64,000 bases of DNA from Burkholderia metallica (lineage in GTDB: Bacteria > Pseudomonadota > Gammaproteobacteria > Burkholderiales > Burkholderiaceae). The notes under the pieces are model-generated. The model worked only from the letters and a program-made list of their open reading frames with translations. It had not been told where the DNA came from and searched no databases. Where the stretch lies: the NCBI RefSeq assembly GCF_902832845.1, contig NZ_CADFDB010000004.1, forward strand, positions 310,001 through 374,000. Reading direction: 5' to 3'. The position numbers were made by a program, and so were the translations under genes. This document shows, piece after piece, positions 37,125-46,779 of this stretch (positions are counted from its first letter, which is position 1; every line of letters begins with the position of its first letter).

Positions 37125-38081
37125 ATGGCCGAGATCGTCGTCGCCGGCGAACTGCTGGCGGAATTCGTCGCCGCCGAGCGCGGCCAGGGTTTCGATACGC
37201 CGGGTCAGTTCGCGGGACCGTTTCCGAGCGGCGCACCGGCGATCTTCGCCGACCAGGCCGCACGGCTCGGCGCACGCGTCGCGTATGCGGGCTGCGTCGG
37301 CCGCGACGCGTTCGGCGACGCGATCGTCGCGCGGCTCGAACGCGACGGCGTCGACGTCGCGCGCATCCGCCGCGTCGCACGTCCGACCGGCACCGCATTC
37401 GTCGCGTATCGCGACGACGGCTCGCGCAGCTTCGTCTTCAGCCTGTCCACCAGCGCGGCCGCGTGCGTCGATGCATCCGACGTCGATACCGCGATGTTCG
37501 ACGGCTGCCGCTACTTCCACGTGATGGGCTCGTCGCTGACGAGCGAATCCGCGATCGCGGCGGTGCAGCGCGGCGTGATCGAGGCCGCGCGCGCCGGCGC
37601 GAAGGTGTCGTTCGATCCGAACGTGCGCCCCGAGATGCTGAGCTTCCGGCCGATGCGCGCGGCGCTCGACGAGATGCTCGCGGCCTGCCACCTGTTCCTG
37701 CCGAGCGAAGCCGACCTGCCGTTCTTCTGCGGACCGCAGCCGGCCGAGCGCGCGATCGCGGGCCTGCTCGCGACCCATCCGCTGCTCGAGCGCGTCGTGC
37801 TGAAACGCGGCGCGCAAGGCAGCGTCGCGTTCGACCGCGCGAATCGCGCCGAAGCGCCGGCGTTCGCGGTCGACGAAATCGACCCGACCGGCGCCGGCGA
37901 CTGCTTCGGCGGCACGCTGGTCGCGAGCCTCGTCGCAGGCGTGCCGATCGACGTCGCGCTGCGCCGCGCGAACGCGGCAGGCGCGATCGCGGTCACACGG
38001 CGCGGGCCGATGGAAGGCAACAGCAGCGCGGCCGAGATCGACCGTTTCCTGACCGAACGAGGTGTCGCATGTCCGGCCTGA
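37125..38081 (+). CDS. PfkB-family sugar kinase
   Basis: Ribokinase-fold kinase, 318 residues. N-terminal GELLAEFV, substrate-side PSGAPAIFADQAARLG, and the C-terminal signature DPTGAGDCFGG carrying the catalytic Asp; SFDPNVRPEM is typical of ketohexose/keto-deoxy sugar kinases. The neighbouring KbaZ-like protein, whose start overlaps this gene by 13 bases, suggests the substrate is D-tagatose or fructose, giving the 6-phosphate. A 99-bp gap separates it from the dehydrogenase gene. Confidence 0.82.
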   Translation: MAEIVVAGELLAEFVAAERGQGFDTPGQFAGPFPSGAPAIFADQAARLGARVAYAGCVGRDAFGDAIVARLERDGVDVARIRRVARPTGTAFVAYRDDGSRSFVFSLSTSAAACVDASDVDTAMFDGCRYFHVMGSSLTSESAIAAVQRGVIEAARAGAKVSFDPNVRPEMLSFRPMRAALDEMLAACHLFLPSEADLPFFCGPQPAERAIAGLLATHPLLERVVLKRGAQGSVAFDRANRAEAPAFAVDEIDPTGAGDCFGGTLVASLVAGVPIDVALRRANAAGAIAVTRRGPMEGNSSAAEIDRFLTERGVACPA

Positions 38082-39421
38082 CGACCTTCGCCGAACGCCC
38101 GCGCACCGCCCATGCGGACGCCGTGCTGCGGATGATCTTCGATGCGAACCGCGCGGATGCGCAGCGCGGCATCTATTCGATCTGCAGCGCGCACCGGCTC
38201 GTGCTGGAAGCCGCGTGCGAAGCCGCGCGCGCGGACGGTTCGCCGCTGCTGATCGAGGCGACCTGCAATCAGGTGAACCATCTCGGCGGCTATACGGGCA
38301 TGACGCCCGTCGATTTCCGCCGCGACGTCGACGCGATCGCCGCGCGTTGCGGGCTGGCGCCGTCGGCGCTCGTGCTCGGCGGCGATCATCTCGGCCCGAA
38401 TCCGTGGCGGCATCGCCGCGCGGCCGACGCGATGCGCGAAGCCGGCGCGATGGTCGCCGCGTACGTCGAGGCCGGCTTCGAAAAGATCCATCTCGATGCG
38501 AGCATGGCGTGCGCGGACGATCCCGCGCGGCTCGACGATCGCACGATCGCCGCGCGCGCGGCCGAGCTGTGCCGTGCGGCGGAAGAGGCGGCTGCGCGCG
38601 CCGGCATCGCGCCCGTCTACGTGATCGGCACCGAAGTGCCGACGCCGGGCGGCGAACTCGGCGGCAGCGACGGCGATGCGGCGATCGCGCGGATCGCGGT
38701 CACGCGCGCCGACAGCATCGCGGCGACGCTCGACGCGCACCGCCGTGCGTTCGCCGCGGCCGGGCTCGACGCGGCGTGGGCGCGCGTCGTCGCGATCGTC
38801 GCGCAGCCGGGCGTCGACTTCGACGATCGCCACGTGCTCGACTACGACAGCGCGAAGGCCGCGTCGCTCGGCGCGAGTATCCTGCAGACACCGCGCCTCG
38901 TGTTCGAAGCGCATTCGACCGACTACCAGACCGAGGGCGCGCTCGCCGCGCTGGTGCGCGACCACTTCGCGGTGCTGAAGGTCGGGCCCGCGCTGACGTT
39001 CGCGTTGCGCGAGGCGCTGTTCGCGCTGACCTTCATCGAGGATGCGTTGATCGGTGAGCCCGCGCAGCGCTCGCGGTTGCGCGACGTGGTCGACGCCGCG
39101 ATGCGCGCGCAGCCCGAGCACTGGGCGCCGTACTACCGCGGCGACGAGACCGAGCAGCGGCTCGCGCGCCAGTTCAGCTACAGCGACCGGATCCGCTACT
39201 ACTGGCTGCAGCCGGCCGTCGCGGCCGCGGTCGAGCAGCTGTTCGACAACCTTGCGCGGCAGGCGGTGCCGGAGACGCTCGTCGCGCAGTGGCTGCCGGA
39301 CGTGTATGCGGCATGCCGCGCGGGCGGGCTCGCCAGGGAGCCGCGCGCGTGGGTGCGCCACCGGATACGCGACGTGATCGCGCACTACGCGCGCGCGTGC
39401 GGAATGCAGCGGCCGGCATGA
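38069..39421 (+). CDS. KbaZ/GatZ-like protein, possible D-tagatose 6-phosphate 4-epimerase
   Basis: 450 residues of the family long named tagatose-bisphosphate aldolase non-catalytic subunit. TIM-barrel marks include LLIEATCNQVNHLGGYTGM, LGGDHLGPNPW, KIHLDASMAC, VIGTEVPTPGG and EAHSTDYQ. The catalytic partner KbaY/GatY is absent from this operon; fbaA at 3004 is an ordinary fructose-bisphosphate aldolase. From memory, orphan members beside a PfkB kinase were shown in Agrobacterium to epimerise tagatose 6-phosphate to fructose 6-phosphate, and the present context fits that role better. Start overlaps the kinase stop region by 13 bases. Confidence 0.78.
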   Translation: MSGLTTFAERPRTAHADAVLRMIFDANRADAQRGIYSICSAHRLVLEAACEAARADGSPLLIEATCNQVNHLGGYTGMTPVDFRRDVDAIAARCGLAPSALVLGGDHLGPNPWRHRRAADAMREAGAMVAAYVEAGFEKIHLDASMACADDPARLDDRTIAARAAELCRAAEEAAARAGIAPVYVIGTEVPTPGGELGGSDGDAAIARIAVTRADSIAATLDAHRRAFAAAGLDAAWARVVAIVAQPGVDFDDRHVLDYDSAKAASLGASILQTPRLVFEAHSTDYQTEGALAALVRDHFAVLKVGPALTFALREALFALTFIEDALIGEPAQRSRLRDVVDAAMRAQPEHWAPYYRGDETEQRLARQFSYSDRIRYYWLQPAVAAAVEQLFDNLARQAVPETLVAQWLPDVYAACRAGGLAREPRAWVRHRIRDVIAHYARACGMQRPA

Positions 39422-39479
39422 CGGGCCGCGAACGAAACGCAGTACCGACGACACTTCGAACAAACACAGGAGACATGCC

Positions 39480-40805
39480 ATGCAACGAAAGATGCTCGAT
39501 GCCGCCGCACGCTGTTTCGCCGGAGCCGCGCTCGCGACGGCGGCCTGCGCCGCGTCCGCCGGCACGGTGACGATCGCGACGCTGAACAACCCGGACATGA
39601 TCGAGTTGAAGAAGCTGTCGCCGGCGTTCGAGAAGGCGAACCCGGACATCAAGCTGAACTGGGTGATCCTCGAGGAGAACGTGCTGCGTCAGCGCGCGAC
39701 CACCGACATCACGACCGGCAGCGGCCAGTTCGACGTGATGGCGATCGGCACCTACGAGGCGCCGCAGTGGGGCAAGCGCGGCTGGCTCGCGCCGATCACG
39801 GGCCTGCCTGCCGACTACGACCTGAACGACATCGTGAAGACCGCGCGCGACAGCCTGTCGTACAACGGCCAGCTGTATGCGCTGCCGTTCTACGTCGAGA
39901 GCTCGATGACGTTCTACCGCAAGGACCTGTTCGCGGCGAAGGGGCTGAAGATGCCCGACCAGCCGACCTACGACCAGATCGCCGAATTCGCGGACAAGCT
40001 CACCGACAAGGCGAAGGGCACCTACGGGATCTGCCTGCGCGGCAAGGCCGGCTGGGGCGAGAACATGGCGTACGTGTCGACGGTCGTGAACACGTTCGGC
40101 GGGCGCTGGTTCGACGAGAACTGGAATGCGCAGCTCACGTCGCCCGAGTGGAAGAAGGCGATCACGTTCTACGTGAACCTGCTGAAGAAGAACGGCCCGC
40201 CGGGAGCGAGCTCGAACGGCTTCAACGAGAACCTGACGCTGACGGCCTCCGGCAAGTGCGCGATGTGGATCGACGCGACGGTCGCGGCCGGCATGCTCTA
40301 CAACAAGCAGCAGTCGCAGGTGGCGGACAAGATCGGCTTCGCGGCCGCGCCGGTCGCCGTCACGCCGAAGGGCTCGCACTGGCTGTGGGCGTGGGCGCTG
40401 GCCGTGCCGAAGACGTCGAAGCAGCAGGACGCCGCGCGCAAGTTCATCGCGTGGGCGACGTCGAAGCAGTACATCGAGATGGTCGGCAAGGACGAAGGCT
40501 GGGCGTCGGTGCCGCCTGGCACGCGCACGTCGACCTATCAGCGTGCCGAGTACAAGGCCGCCGCGCCGTTCTCGGACTTCGTGCTGAAGGCGATCGAGAC
40601 GGCCGACCCGAACGATCCGTCGCTGAAGAAGGTGCCGTACACGGGCGTGCAGTACGTCGGGATTCCTGAATTCCAGTCGTTCGGCACGGTGGTCGGCCAG
40701 TCGATCGCGGGTGCGGTGGCCGGCCAGATGACGGTCGATCAGGCGCTCGCCGCCGGGCAGGCCGCCGCCGATCGCGCGGTGCGCCAGGCCGGCTACAAGA
40801 AGTAA
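39480..40805 (+). CDS. smoE: Polyol ABC transporter substrate-binding protein
   Basis: Periplasmic receptor of the SmoE/MtlE family for sorbitol, mannitol and related polyols. 441 residues with a signal peptide ending near ASA; the mature protein begins GTVTIATLNNPDM and has QRATTDITTGSGQFDVM, FYVESSMTFYRKDLF, GKCAMWIDATVAAG and the ARKFIAWATSKQY of this cluster. AGGAGACATGCC precedes the chosen ATG at 39480; an out-of-frame ATG at 39475 is ignored. It lies 58 bp after the KbaZ-like gene, and the two permease genes follow. Confidence 0.9.
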   Translation: MQRKMLDAAARCFAGAALATAACAASAGTVTIATLNNPDMIELKKLSPAFEKANPDIKLNWVILEENVLRQRATTDITTGSGQFDVMAIGTYEAPQWGKRGWLAPITGLPADYDLNDIVKTARDSLSYNGQLYALPFYVESSMTFYRKDLFAAKGLKMPDQPTYDQIAEFADKLTDKAKGTYGICLRGKAGWGENMAYVSTVVNTFGGRWFDENWNAQLTSPEWKKAITFYVNLLKKNGPPGASSNGFNENLTLTASGKCAMWIDATVAAGMLYNKQQSQVADKIGFAAAPVAVTPKGSHWLWAWALAVPKTSKQQDAARKFIAWATSKQYIEMVGKDEGWASVPPGTRTSTYQRAEYKAAAPFSDFVLKAIETADPNDPSLKKVPYTGVQYVGIPEFQSFGTVVGQSIAGAVAGQMTVDQALAAGQAAADRAVRQAGYKK

Positions 40806-40904
40806 CGCGGCCCGCACCGTGCGCGATGGCGCACGGTGCGCGTCGTCGAAGCTGACAGGCGGGCAGGCTTTCGCGCCCGCGCATCAACCGGAGGGACTCC
40901 GATC

Positions 40905-41858
40905 ATGCGTCACCTGCGTCTTCCCCTGAGCCATGCTCACGCCCCGTCGGTCGGCGACGCGTCGTCGCCGCCGGGCGCGCCGCGTCGCGCGCGCGGCGGC
41001 GCGAGCTGGCTCGTCTCGCCGTCCGTCGCGGTGCTGCTGCTGTGGATGTCGATTCCGCTCGCGATGACGATCTGGTATTCGTTCTCGCGCTACAACCTGC
41101 TGAACCCGGACGTGAAGGGCTTCGCCGGGTTCGACAACTACCGCTTCCTCGCGACCGATCCGTCGTTCCTGCCCGCGATCTGGCACACGCTCGTGCTGAT
41201 CGGCGCGGTGCTCGCGATCACGGTGATCGGCGGCGTGCTGATGTCCGTGCTGTTCGACCGCAAGTTCTACGGGCAGGGCGTCGCGCGCCTGCTCGCGATC
41301 GCGCCGTTCTTCGTGATGCCGACGGTGTCCGCGCTGATCTGGAAGAACATGATCCTGCACCCGGTGTACGGGCTCGTCGCGACCGCGATGCGCGCGCTCG
41401 GGATGACGCCGATCGACTGGTTCGCCGATTACCCGCTCACCGCGGTGATCATCATCGTCGCGTGGCAGTGGCTGCCGTTCGCGTTCCTGATCCTGTTCAC
41501 CGCGATCCAGTCGCTCGACCAGGAGCAGAAGGAAGCCGCGCGCATCGACGGCGCGGGCCCGATCGCGATGTTCTTCTACATCACGCTGCCGCACCTGAAG
41601 CGCGCGATCGCGGTGGTCGTGATGATGGAGACGATCTTCCTGCTGTCGATCTTCGCGGAAATCTACACGACGACCGGCGGCGGCCCCGGCGACGCGACGA
41701 CCAACCTGTCATATCTGATCTACGCGCTCGGCCTGCAGCAGTTCGACGTCGGCCTCGCGTCCGCCGGCGGCATCATTGCCGTCGTGGTCGCGAACGTCGT
41801 GTCGTTCTTCCTCGTGCGGATGCTCGCGCGCAACCTGAAGGGGGAGTACGAGAAATGA
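40905..41858 (+). CDS. smoF: Polyol ABC transporter permease 1
   Basis: Inner-membrane permease of the MalF/SmoF type, 317 residues. A ~35-residue cytoplasmic lead rich in Pro/Arg/Ala is followed by six hydrophobic helices starting at WLVSPSVAVLLLWMSIPLAM. The ATPase-contacting EAA loop is EAARIDGAGPIAMFFYITLPHL. GGAGGGACTCC precedes the ATG. Its stop overlaps the next start in an ATGA junction, implying coupled translation of the two permeases. Confidence 0.92.
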   Translation: MRHLRLPLSHAHAPSVGDASSPPGAPRRARGGASWLVSPSVAVLLLWMSIPLAMTIWYSFSRYNLLNPDVKGFAGFDNYRFLATDPSFLPAIWHTLVLIGAVLAITVIGGVLMSVLFDRKFYGQGVARLLAIAPFFVMPTVSALIWKNMILHPVYGLVATAMRALGMTPIDWFADYPLTAVIIIVAWQWLPFAFLILFTAIQSLDQEQKEAARIDGAGPIAMFFYITLPHLKRAIAVVVMMETIFLLSIFAEIYTTTGGGPGDATTNLSYLIYALGLQQFDVGLASAGGIIAVVVANVVSFFLVRMLARNLKGEYEK

Positions 41859-42706
41859 GCGACCTGACCCTGGAAGGCCGGCGCACGCCGGCCGTGTTCG
41901 ACCTCGTGCGGCGCGCGCTGCCCGGCACGCTCGCGTGGCTGATCGCGCTGCTGCTGTTCTTCCCGATCTTCTGGATGGCGATCACCGCGTTCAAGACCGA
42001 GCAGCAGGCGTATGCGTCGACGCTGTTCTTCATGCCGACGCTCGACAGCTTCCGCGAGGTGTTCGCGCGCAGCAACTACTTCTCGTTCGCGTGGAATTCG
42101 GTGCTGATCTCGGCGGGCGTCACGGTGATCTCGCTGCTGTTCGCGGTGCCGGCCGCGTACGCGATGGCGTTCTTCCCGAACCACCGCACGCAGAAGGTGC
42201 TGCTGTGGATGCTGTCGACGAAGATGATGCCGTCGGTCGGCGTGCTCGTGCCGATCTACCTGCTGTGGAAGAACGCCGGGCTGCTCGATACCGTATCGGG
42301 CCTCGTGATCGTCTACACGCTGATCAACCTGCCGATCGCGGTGTGGATGACCTTCACGTACTTCAACGAGATTCCGAAGGACATCCTGGAAGCCGGACGC
42401 ATCGACGGCGCGTCGACGTGGCAGGAGATCGTCTACCTGCTGATGCCGATGGCGCTGCCGGGGCTCGCGTCCACCGCGCTGCTGCTGGTGATCCTGTCGT
42501 GGAACGAGGCGTTCTGGAGCATCAACCTGTCGAGCTCGAACGCGGCGCCGCTGACCGTGTTCATCGCGTCGTACTCGAGCCCTGAAGGGCTGTTCTGGGC
42601 CAAGCTGTCCGCCGCTTCGCTGCTCGCGGTCGCGCCGATCCTGATCGTCGGCTGGCTGTCGCAGAAGCAGCTCGTGCGCGGGCTCACGTTCGGAGCGGTC
42701 AAATGA
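41855..42706 (+). CDS. smoG: Polyol ABC transporter permease 2
   Basis: MalG/SmoG-type permease, 283 residues, six transmembrane segments beginning LAWLIALLLFFPIFWMAITAF, and the EAA loop EAGRIDGASTWQEIVYLLMPMALPG. Starts inside the stop of the first permease (ATGA) and ends in an identical ATGA overlap with the HAD phosphatase gene, so permeases and phosphatase are translationally chained. Confidence 0.92.
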   Translation: MSDLTLEGRRTPAVFDLVRRALPGTLAWLIALLLFFPIFWMAITAFKTEQQAYASTLFFMPTLDSFREVFARSNYFSFAWNSVLISAGVTVISLLFAVPAAYAMAFFPNHRTQKVLLWMLSTKMMPSVGVLVPIYLLWKNAGLLDTVSGLVIVYTLINLPIAVWMTFTYFNEIPKDILEAGRIDGASTWQEIVYLLMPMALPGLASTALLLVILSWNEAFWSINLSSSNAAPLTVFIASYSSPEGLFWAKLSAASLLAVAPILIVGWLSQKQLVRGLTFGAVK

Positions 42707-43386
42707 CGACGAACGTCCTGATCTGCGATTGCGACGGCGTATTGATCGACAGCGAGGCGGTGGCGGCCGACGTGCTCGTGCGCGAGCTCAATGCGCGCTG
42801 GCCGGGCATCGACGCGCGGCCGGCCGTGATGCCGCTGCTCGGGCTGCGCATCGAGCGCGTGCTGGCCGGCGCGGGCGAAGCGCTGGGCCGCACGCTGTCG
42901 AACGACGACGTCGCCGACATCCGCGCGGCGGTGGAGGACGCGGCCGTCAATGCGCCGATGGTCGACGGCATCGATGCGGCGCTGGCGGCGATCGAACTGA
43001 CGAAGGCGTGCGCGAGCAACAGCTACCGCGCGTACGTCGACGCGGCGCTCGCGCGCACCGGCCTCGCGCGCTTCTTCGGCGACCGGCTGTTCTGCGCGGA
43101 CGCCGTCGCGCGGCCGAAGCCGGCGCCGGACGTGTATCTCGCGGCCGCGCGCACGCTCGGCGTCGCGCCTGCGCAGTGCCTCGTGGTCGAGGACAGCGCG
43201 ACCGGTATCACAGCGGCCGCCGCGGCCGGCATGACCGTGCTCGGCTTCGTCGGCGGCGGGCATGCGTCGGCCGCGCAGATCGACGCGCTGCGCGGGATCG
43301 GCGCGCGTCACGTATTCGACGACATGCACGAGCTGCCCGGCTACGTCGCGCGCTGGCAGGCGACCGGCGCGGTGCTGCCGAACTAG
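42703..43386 (+). CDS. HAD-superfamily sugar phosphatase or phosphoglucomutase-like protein
   Basis: 227 residues. HAD motif I DCDGVLIDSE (Asp nucleophile and acid/base two residues later), motif II ASNS, motif III Lys in RPKPAPDVYL, motif IV VEDSATG, with a helical cap of beta-phosphoglucomutase type. Likely dephosphorylates a sugar or polyol phosphate, possibly clearing dead-end phosphates from the operon's kinases. It is wedged between permease and ATPase genes, linked to the permease by an ATGA overlap; 62 bp separate it from the ATPase gene. Confidence 0.85.
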   Translation: MTTNVLICDCDGVLIDSEAVAADVLVRELNARWPGIDARPAVMPLLGLRIERVLAGAGEALGRTLSNDDVADIRAAVEDAAVNAPMVDGIDAALAAIELTKACASNSYRAYVDAALARTGLARFFGDRLFCADAVARPKPAPDVYLAAARTLGVAPAQCLVVEDSATGITAAAAAGMTVLGFVGGGHASAAQIDALRGIGARHVFDDMHELPGYVARWQATGAVLPN

Positions 43387-43448
43387 CCACCCCGAATGAT
43401 TGCGCGCCGCGTTCGACGCGGCGCATCACGAACGAACGGAGACAGATC

Positions 43449-44558
<1,110 letters not shown>

Positions 44559-44584
44559 TGCGTCGGCACGTGCGCCTGCGGTGC

Positions 44585-45469
44585 TTAGAGGCGCAGGTGC
44601 CCGGCCACGTAGTCGACGAACGCGCGCAGCTTCGGCGTCGGATGGCGGCCTGACGGCCACAGTACGTAGAACGGCGTGCGGCTCTCGACGTGTTCGTCGA
44701 GCACCGTGCGCAGCGTGCCGTCGGCCAGCGCGTCATGTACGAAAAACTCGGGCAGGCATGCGATGCCGAGCCCGCGCAGCGCGAAGCACAGCCGTGTTTC
44801 CGCGTTGTTGCTGACCATCGATACCGGCACCTCCGGCGGTGTGCCGGCGCGCGACGCGCGCAACGGCCAGATCTCGAGCCGGCCGCTGCTGGGGAAGCGG
44901 TAGTGCAGGCAGCGGTGCCGCGCGAGATCGGCTGGCGTGAGTGGCGTGCCGTGCCGCTCGAGGTAGTCGGGCGACGCGACGAGGTGCTGGCGGAAATGGC
45001 CGAGCAGCCGCGACGACAGCCGCGAATCCGACGGTTGGCCGGTGCGCAGCACAGCGTCGAACCCTTCGTCGACCACGTCGACGAGCCGGTCGCTGAAATC
45101 GATGTCGAGCTCGATCTCCGGATACGCAGCCATGAAATCGGCGAGCACCGGCAGCAGCAGCGTGCCGATCGTCGGCAGGCTCACGCGCAGCCGCCCGCGC
45201 GGCGCTTCGGCGCTGTGCGTCAGTTCCTGCTCGGCCGCGTCGATCTCCGCGATCACGCGCCGGCACCGTTCGAGAAAGCGCGCGCCTTCGGCCGTCAGCG
45301 TGATGCTGCGCGTGCTGCGGTGAAACAGTCGCACGTTGAGGCGCGCTTCCAGGCGCGCGATGCGCTTGCCGATCGCCGAGGCCGACAGCCCGAGCGCGCG
45401 GCCGGCCGCGACGAAGCTGCGTGTTTCCGCGACCTGAACGAATACGACGAAACCGCCCAGATTTTCCAT
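44585..45469 (-). CDS. LysR-family regulator
   Basis: 294 residues. N-terminal winged helix (SFVAAGRALGLSASAIGKRIARLEARLNVRLFHRSTRSITLTAEG) followed by a type 2 periplasmic-binding-like effector domain starting at LRVSLPTIG. It is divergent from the esterase-like/MFS pair at 45583, and the 113-bp gap holds a perfect 14-bp palindrome. Closest in style to the DsdC/CrgA-like aromatic-response LysR proteins; effector unknown. Confidence 0.9.
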   Translation of the reverse strand: MENLGGFVVFVQVAETRSFVAAGRALGLSASAIGKRIARLEARLNVRLFHRSTRSITLTAEGARFLERCRRVIAEIDAAEQELTHSAEAPRGRLRVSLPTIGTLLLPVLADFMAAYPEIELDIDFSDRLVDVVDEGFDAVLRTGQPSDSRLSSRLLGHFRQHLVASPDYLERHGTPLTPADLARHRCLHYRFPSSGRLEIWPLRASRAGTPPEVPVSMVSNNAETRLCFALRGLGIACLPEFFVHDALADGTLRTVLDEHVESRTPFYVLWPSGRHPTPKLRAFVDYVAGHLRL

Positions 45470-45485
45470 GCAGGTTCCCGATTGT

Positions 45486-45499
45486 GGACATCGATGTCC
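45486..45499. promoter_or_regulatory. Palindrome in the LysR/esterase control region
   Basis: GGACATCGATGTCC is a perfect 14-bp palindrome lying 17-30 bases upstream of the LysR start; direct TCCGGA repeats follow to its right. Position fits an autoregulatory LysR site, though the classic T-N11-A is not obvious. Confidence 0.45.
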
Positions 45500-45582
45500 G
45501 GAGTGTCCGGAACTCTACCCCGGTTTTTCTTCACGCGTCGGCTCCCTACGATGGGCGTTCTTTCATCGTTCGAGGTCACGCC

Positions 45583-46779
45583 ATGTCATCCCTGCCTGTC
45601 ACCACCCACCGCGGAGAACCGGACGCCGCGCTGCGCGCGCGGCTCGACGCCGTGCTCGATCGCGCGCTGGCCGACGCGCGCGTGGTCGGCGCGGTCGTGC
45701 TGGTCGCCCGCGACGGCGAATTGCGTTATGCACGCGCGGCCGGGCTGGCCGATCGCGAAGCCGGCACGCCGATGCGCGAGGGCACGGTGTTCCGGCTCGC
45801 GTCGGTGTCGAAGCCGATCGTGACGGCCGCCGCGATGCGGCTGGTCGCGGCAGGCCGCATCGGGCTCGACGAGCCGGTCGCGCGCTGGTTGCCCGCGTTC
45901 ACGCCGACGCTCGCGGACGGCACGCCGGTGAACATCACGTTGCGGCATCTGCTGTCGCATACGGCCGGCCTCGGCTATCGCTTCTTCGAAGCGGACGGCG
46001 ACGGCCCGTATGCGCGTGCAGGCGTATCCGACGGGATGGATCGCGCGAGCCAGTCGCTCGCCGAGAACGTGCGGCGCATCGCCGGTGTGCCGCTGCAGTT
46101 CGCGCCCGGCACGTCGTGGGGCTACTCGCTCGCGACCGAAGTGGTGGGTGCGTTGATCGAAGCGGTCGACGGCCGCCCGCTCGCGCAGGCGGTGGCCGCG
46201 CTCGTCACGACGCCGCTCGGGATGACCGATACCGGATTCGTCGCGCCCGACGCCGCGCACGTCGCGACGCCTTACGTGAGCACGCCAGGCGCGCCGCGCC
46301 GGATGGCCGACGACGATCTCGTGCCGGTGTTCGACGGCACGGTCGGCATCCGCTTCGAGCCGGCGCGCGCGTTCGATGCCACCGCGTGGCCATCAGGCGG
46401 CGCGGGCATGGTCGGCACCGCACACGACTGCCTGACGCTGCTCGATACGCTGCGCACGGGCCTCGACGGCTGGCTCGCACCGCGCTGGATCGACGAGATG
46501 GCGCGGGTGCAGCCGGGCGCGCACGACTTGCCGGATGCGCCGGGATTCGGTTTCGGGCTCGGCTTTTCGGTGCTGCGCGATCCGGCGGCCGCGCAGTCGC
46601 CGGAGTCGGTCGGCACCTGGCGCTGGGGCGGCGCATACGGGCATGCGTGGTTCGTCGACCGTGCGGCCGGGCTGACGGTCGTCGCGCTGACCAATACGTT
46701 GTACGAAGGGATGCACGGGCGCATCGTCACCGACGTGCGCGATGCGGTGTATGGCGTCGACGACCGGAGCGCGGCATGA
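45583..46779 (+). CDS. Serine hydrolase of the beta-lactamase-like / family VIII esterase group
   Basis: 398 residues. Active-site SVSK near residue 80 (RLASVSKPIVTAA), Tyr in WGYSLATEVVG, and the C-terminal WRWGGAYGHAWFVD that replaces the KTG box of true class C beta-lactamases and is typical of EstB-like esterases. No signal peptide is seen from the chosen start MSSLPV, so it is probably cytoplasmic, another argument against a resistance enzyme. It overlaps the following MFS gene in an ATGA junction and is divergent from a LysR gene. Confidence 0.85.
   Translation: MSSLPVTTHRGEPDAALRARLDAVLDRALADARVVGAVVLVARDGELRYARAAGLADREAGTPMREGTVFRLASVSKPIVTAAAMRLVAAGRIGLDEPVARWLPAFTPTLADGTPVNITLRHLLSHTAGLGYRFFEADGDGPYARAGVSDGMDRASQSLAENVRRIAGVPLQFAPGTSWGYSLATEVVGALIEAVDGRPLAQAVAALVTTPLGMTDTGFVAPDAAHVATPYVSTPGAPRRMADDDLVPVFDGTVGIRFEPARAFDATAWPSGGAGMVGTAHDCLTLLDTLRTGLDGWLAPRWIDEMARVQPGAHDLPDAPGFGFGLGFSVLRDPAAAQSPESVGTWRWGGAYGHAWFVDRAAGLTVVALTNTLYEGMHGRIVTDVRDAVYGVDDRSAA

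Noticed and set aside
37125-39421. The KbaZ-like gene as part of a tagatose-bisphosphate aldolase.
   Set aside because: No KbaY subunit is present in the operon, and the class II aldolase at 3004 belongs to glycolysis by context and sequence.
45583-46779. A divergent LysR/class C beta-lactamase pair resembling ampR-ampC.
   Set aside because: No signal peptide and the KTG box is replaced by the WGGAYGHAWF pattern of family VIII esterases.
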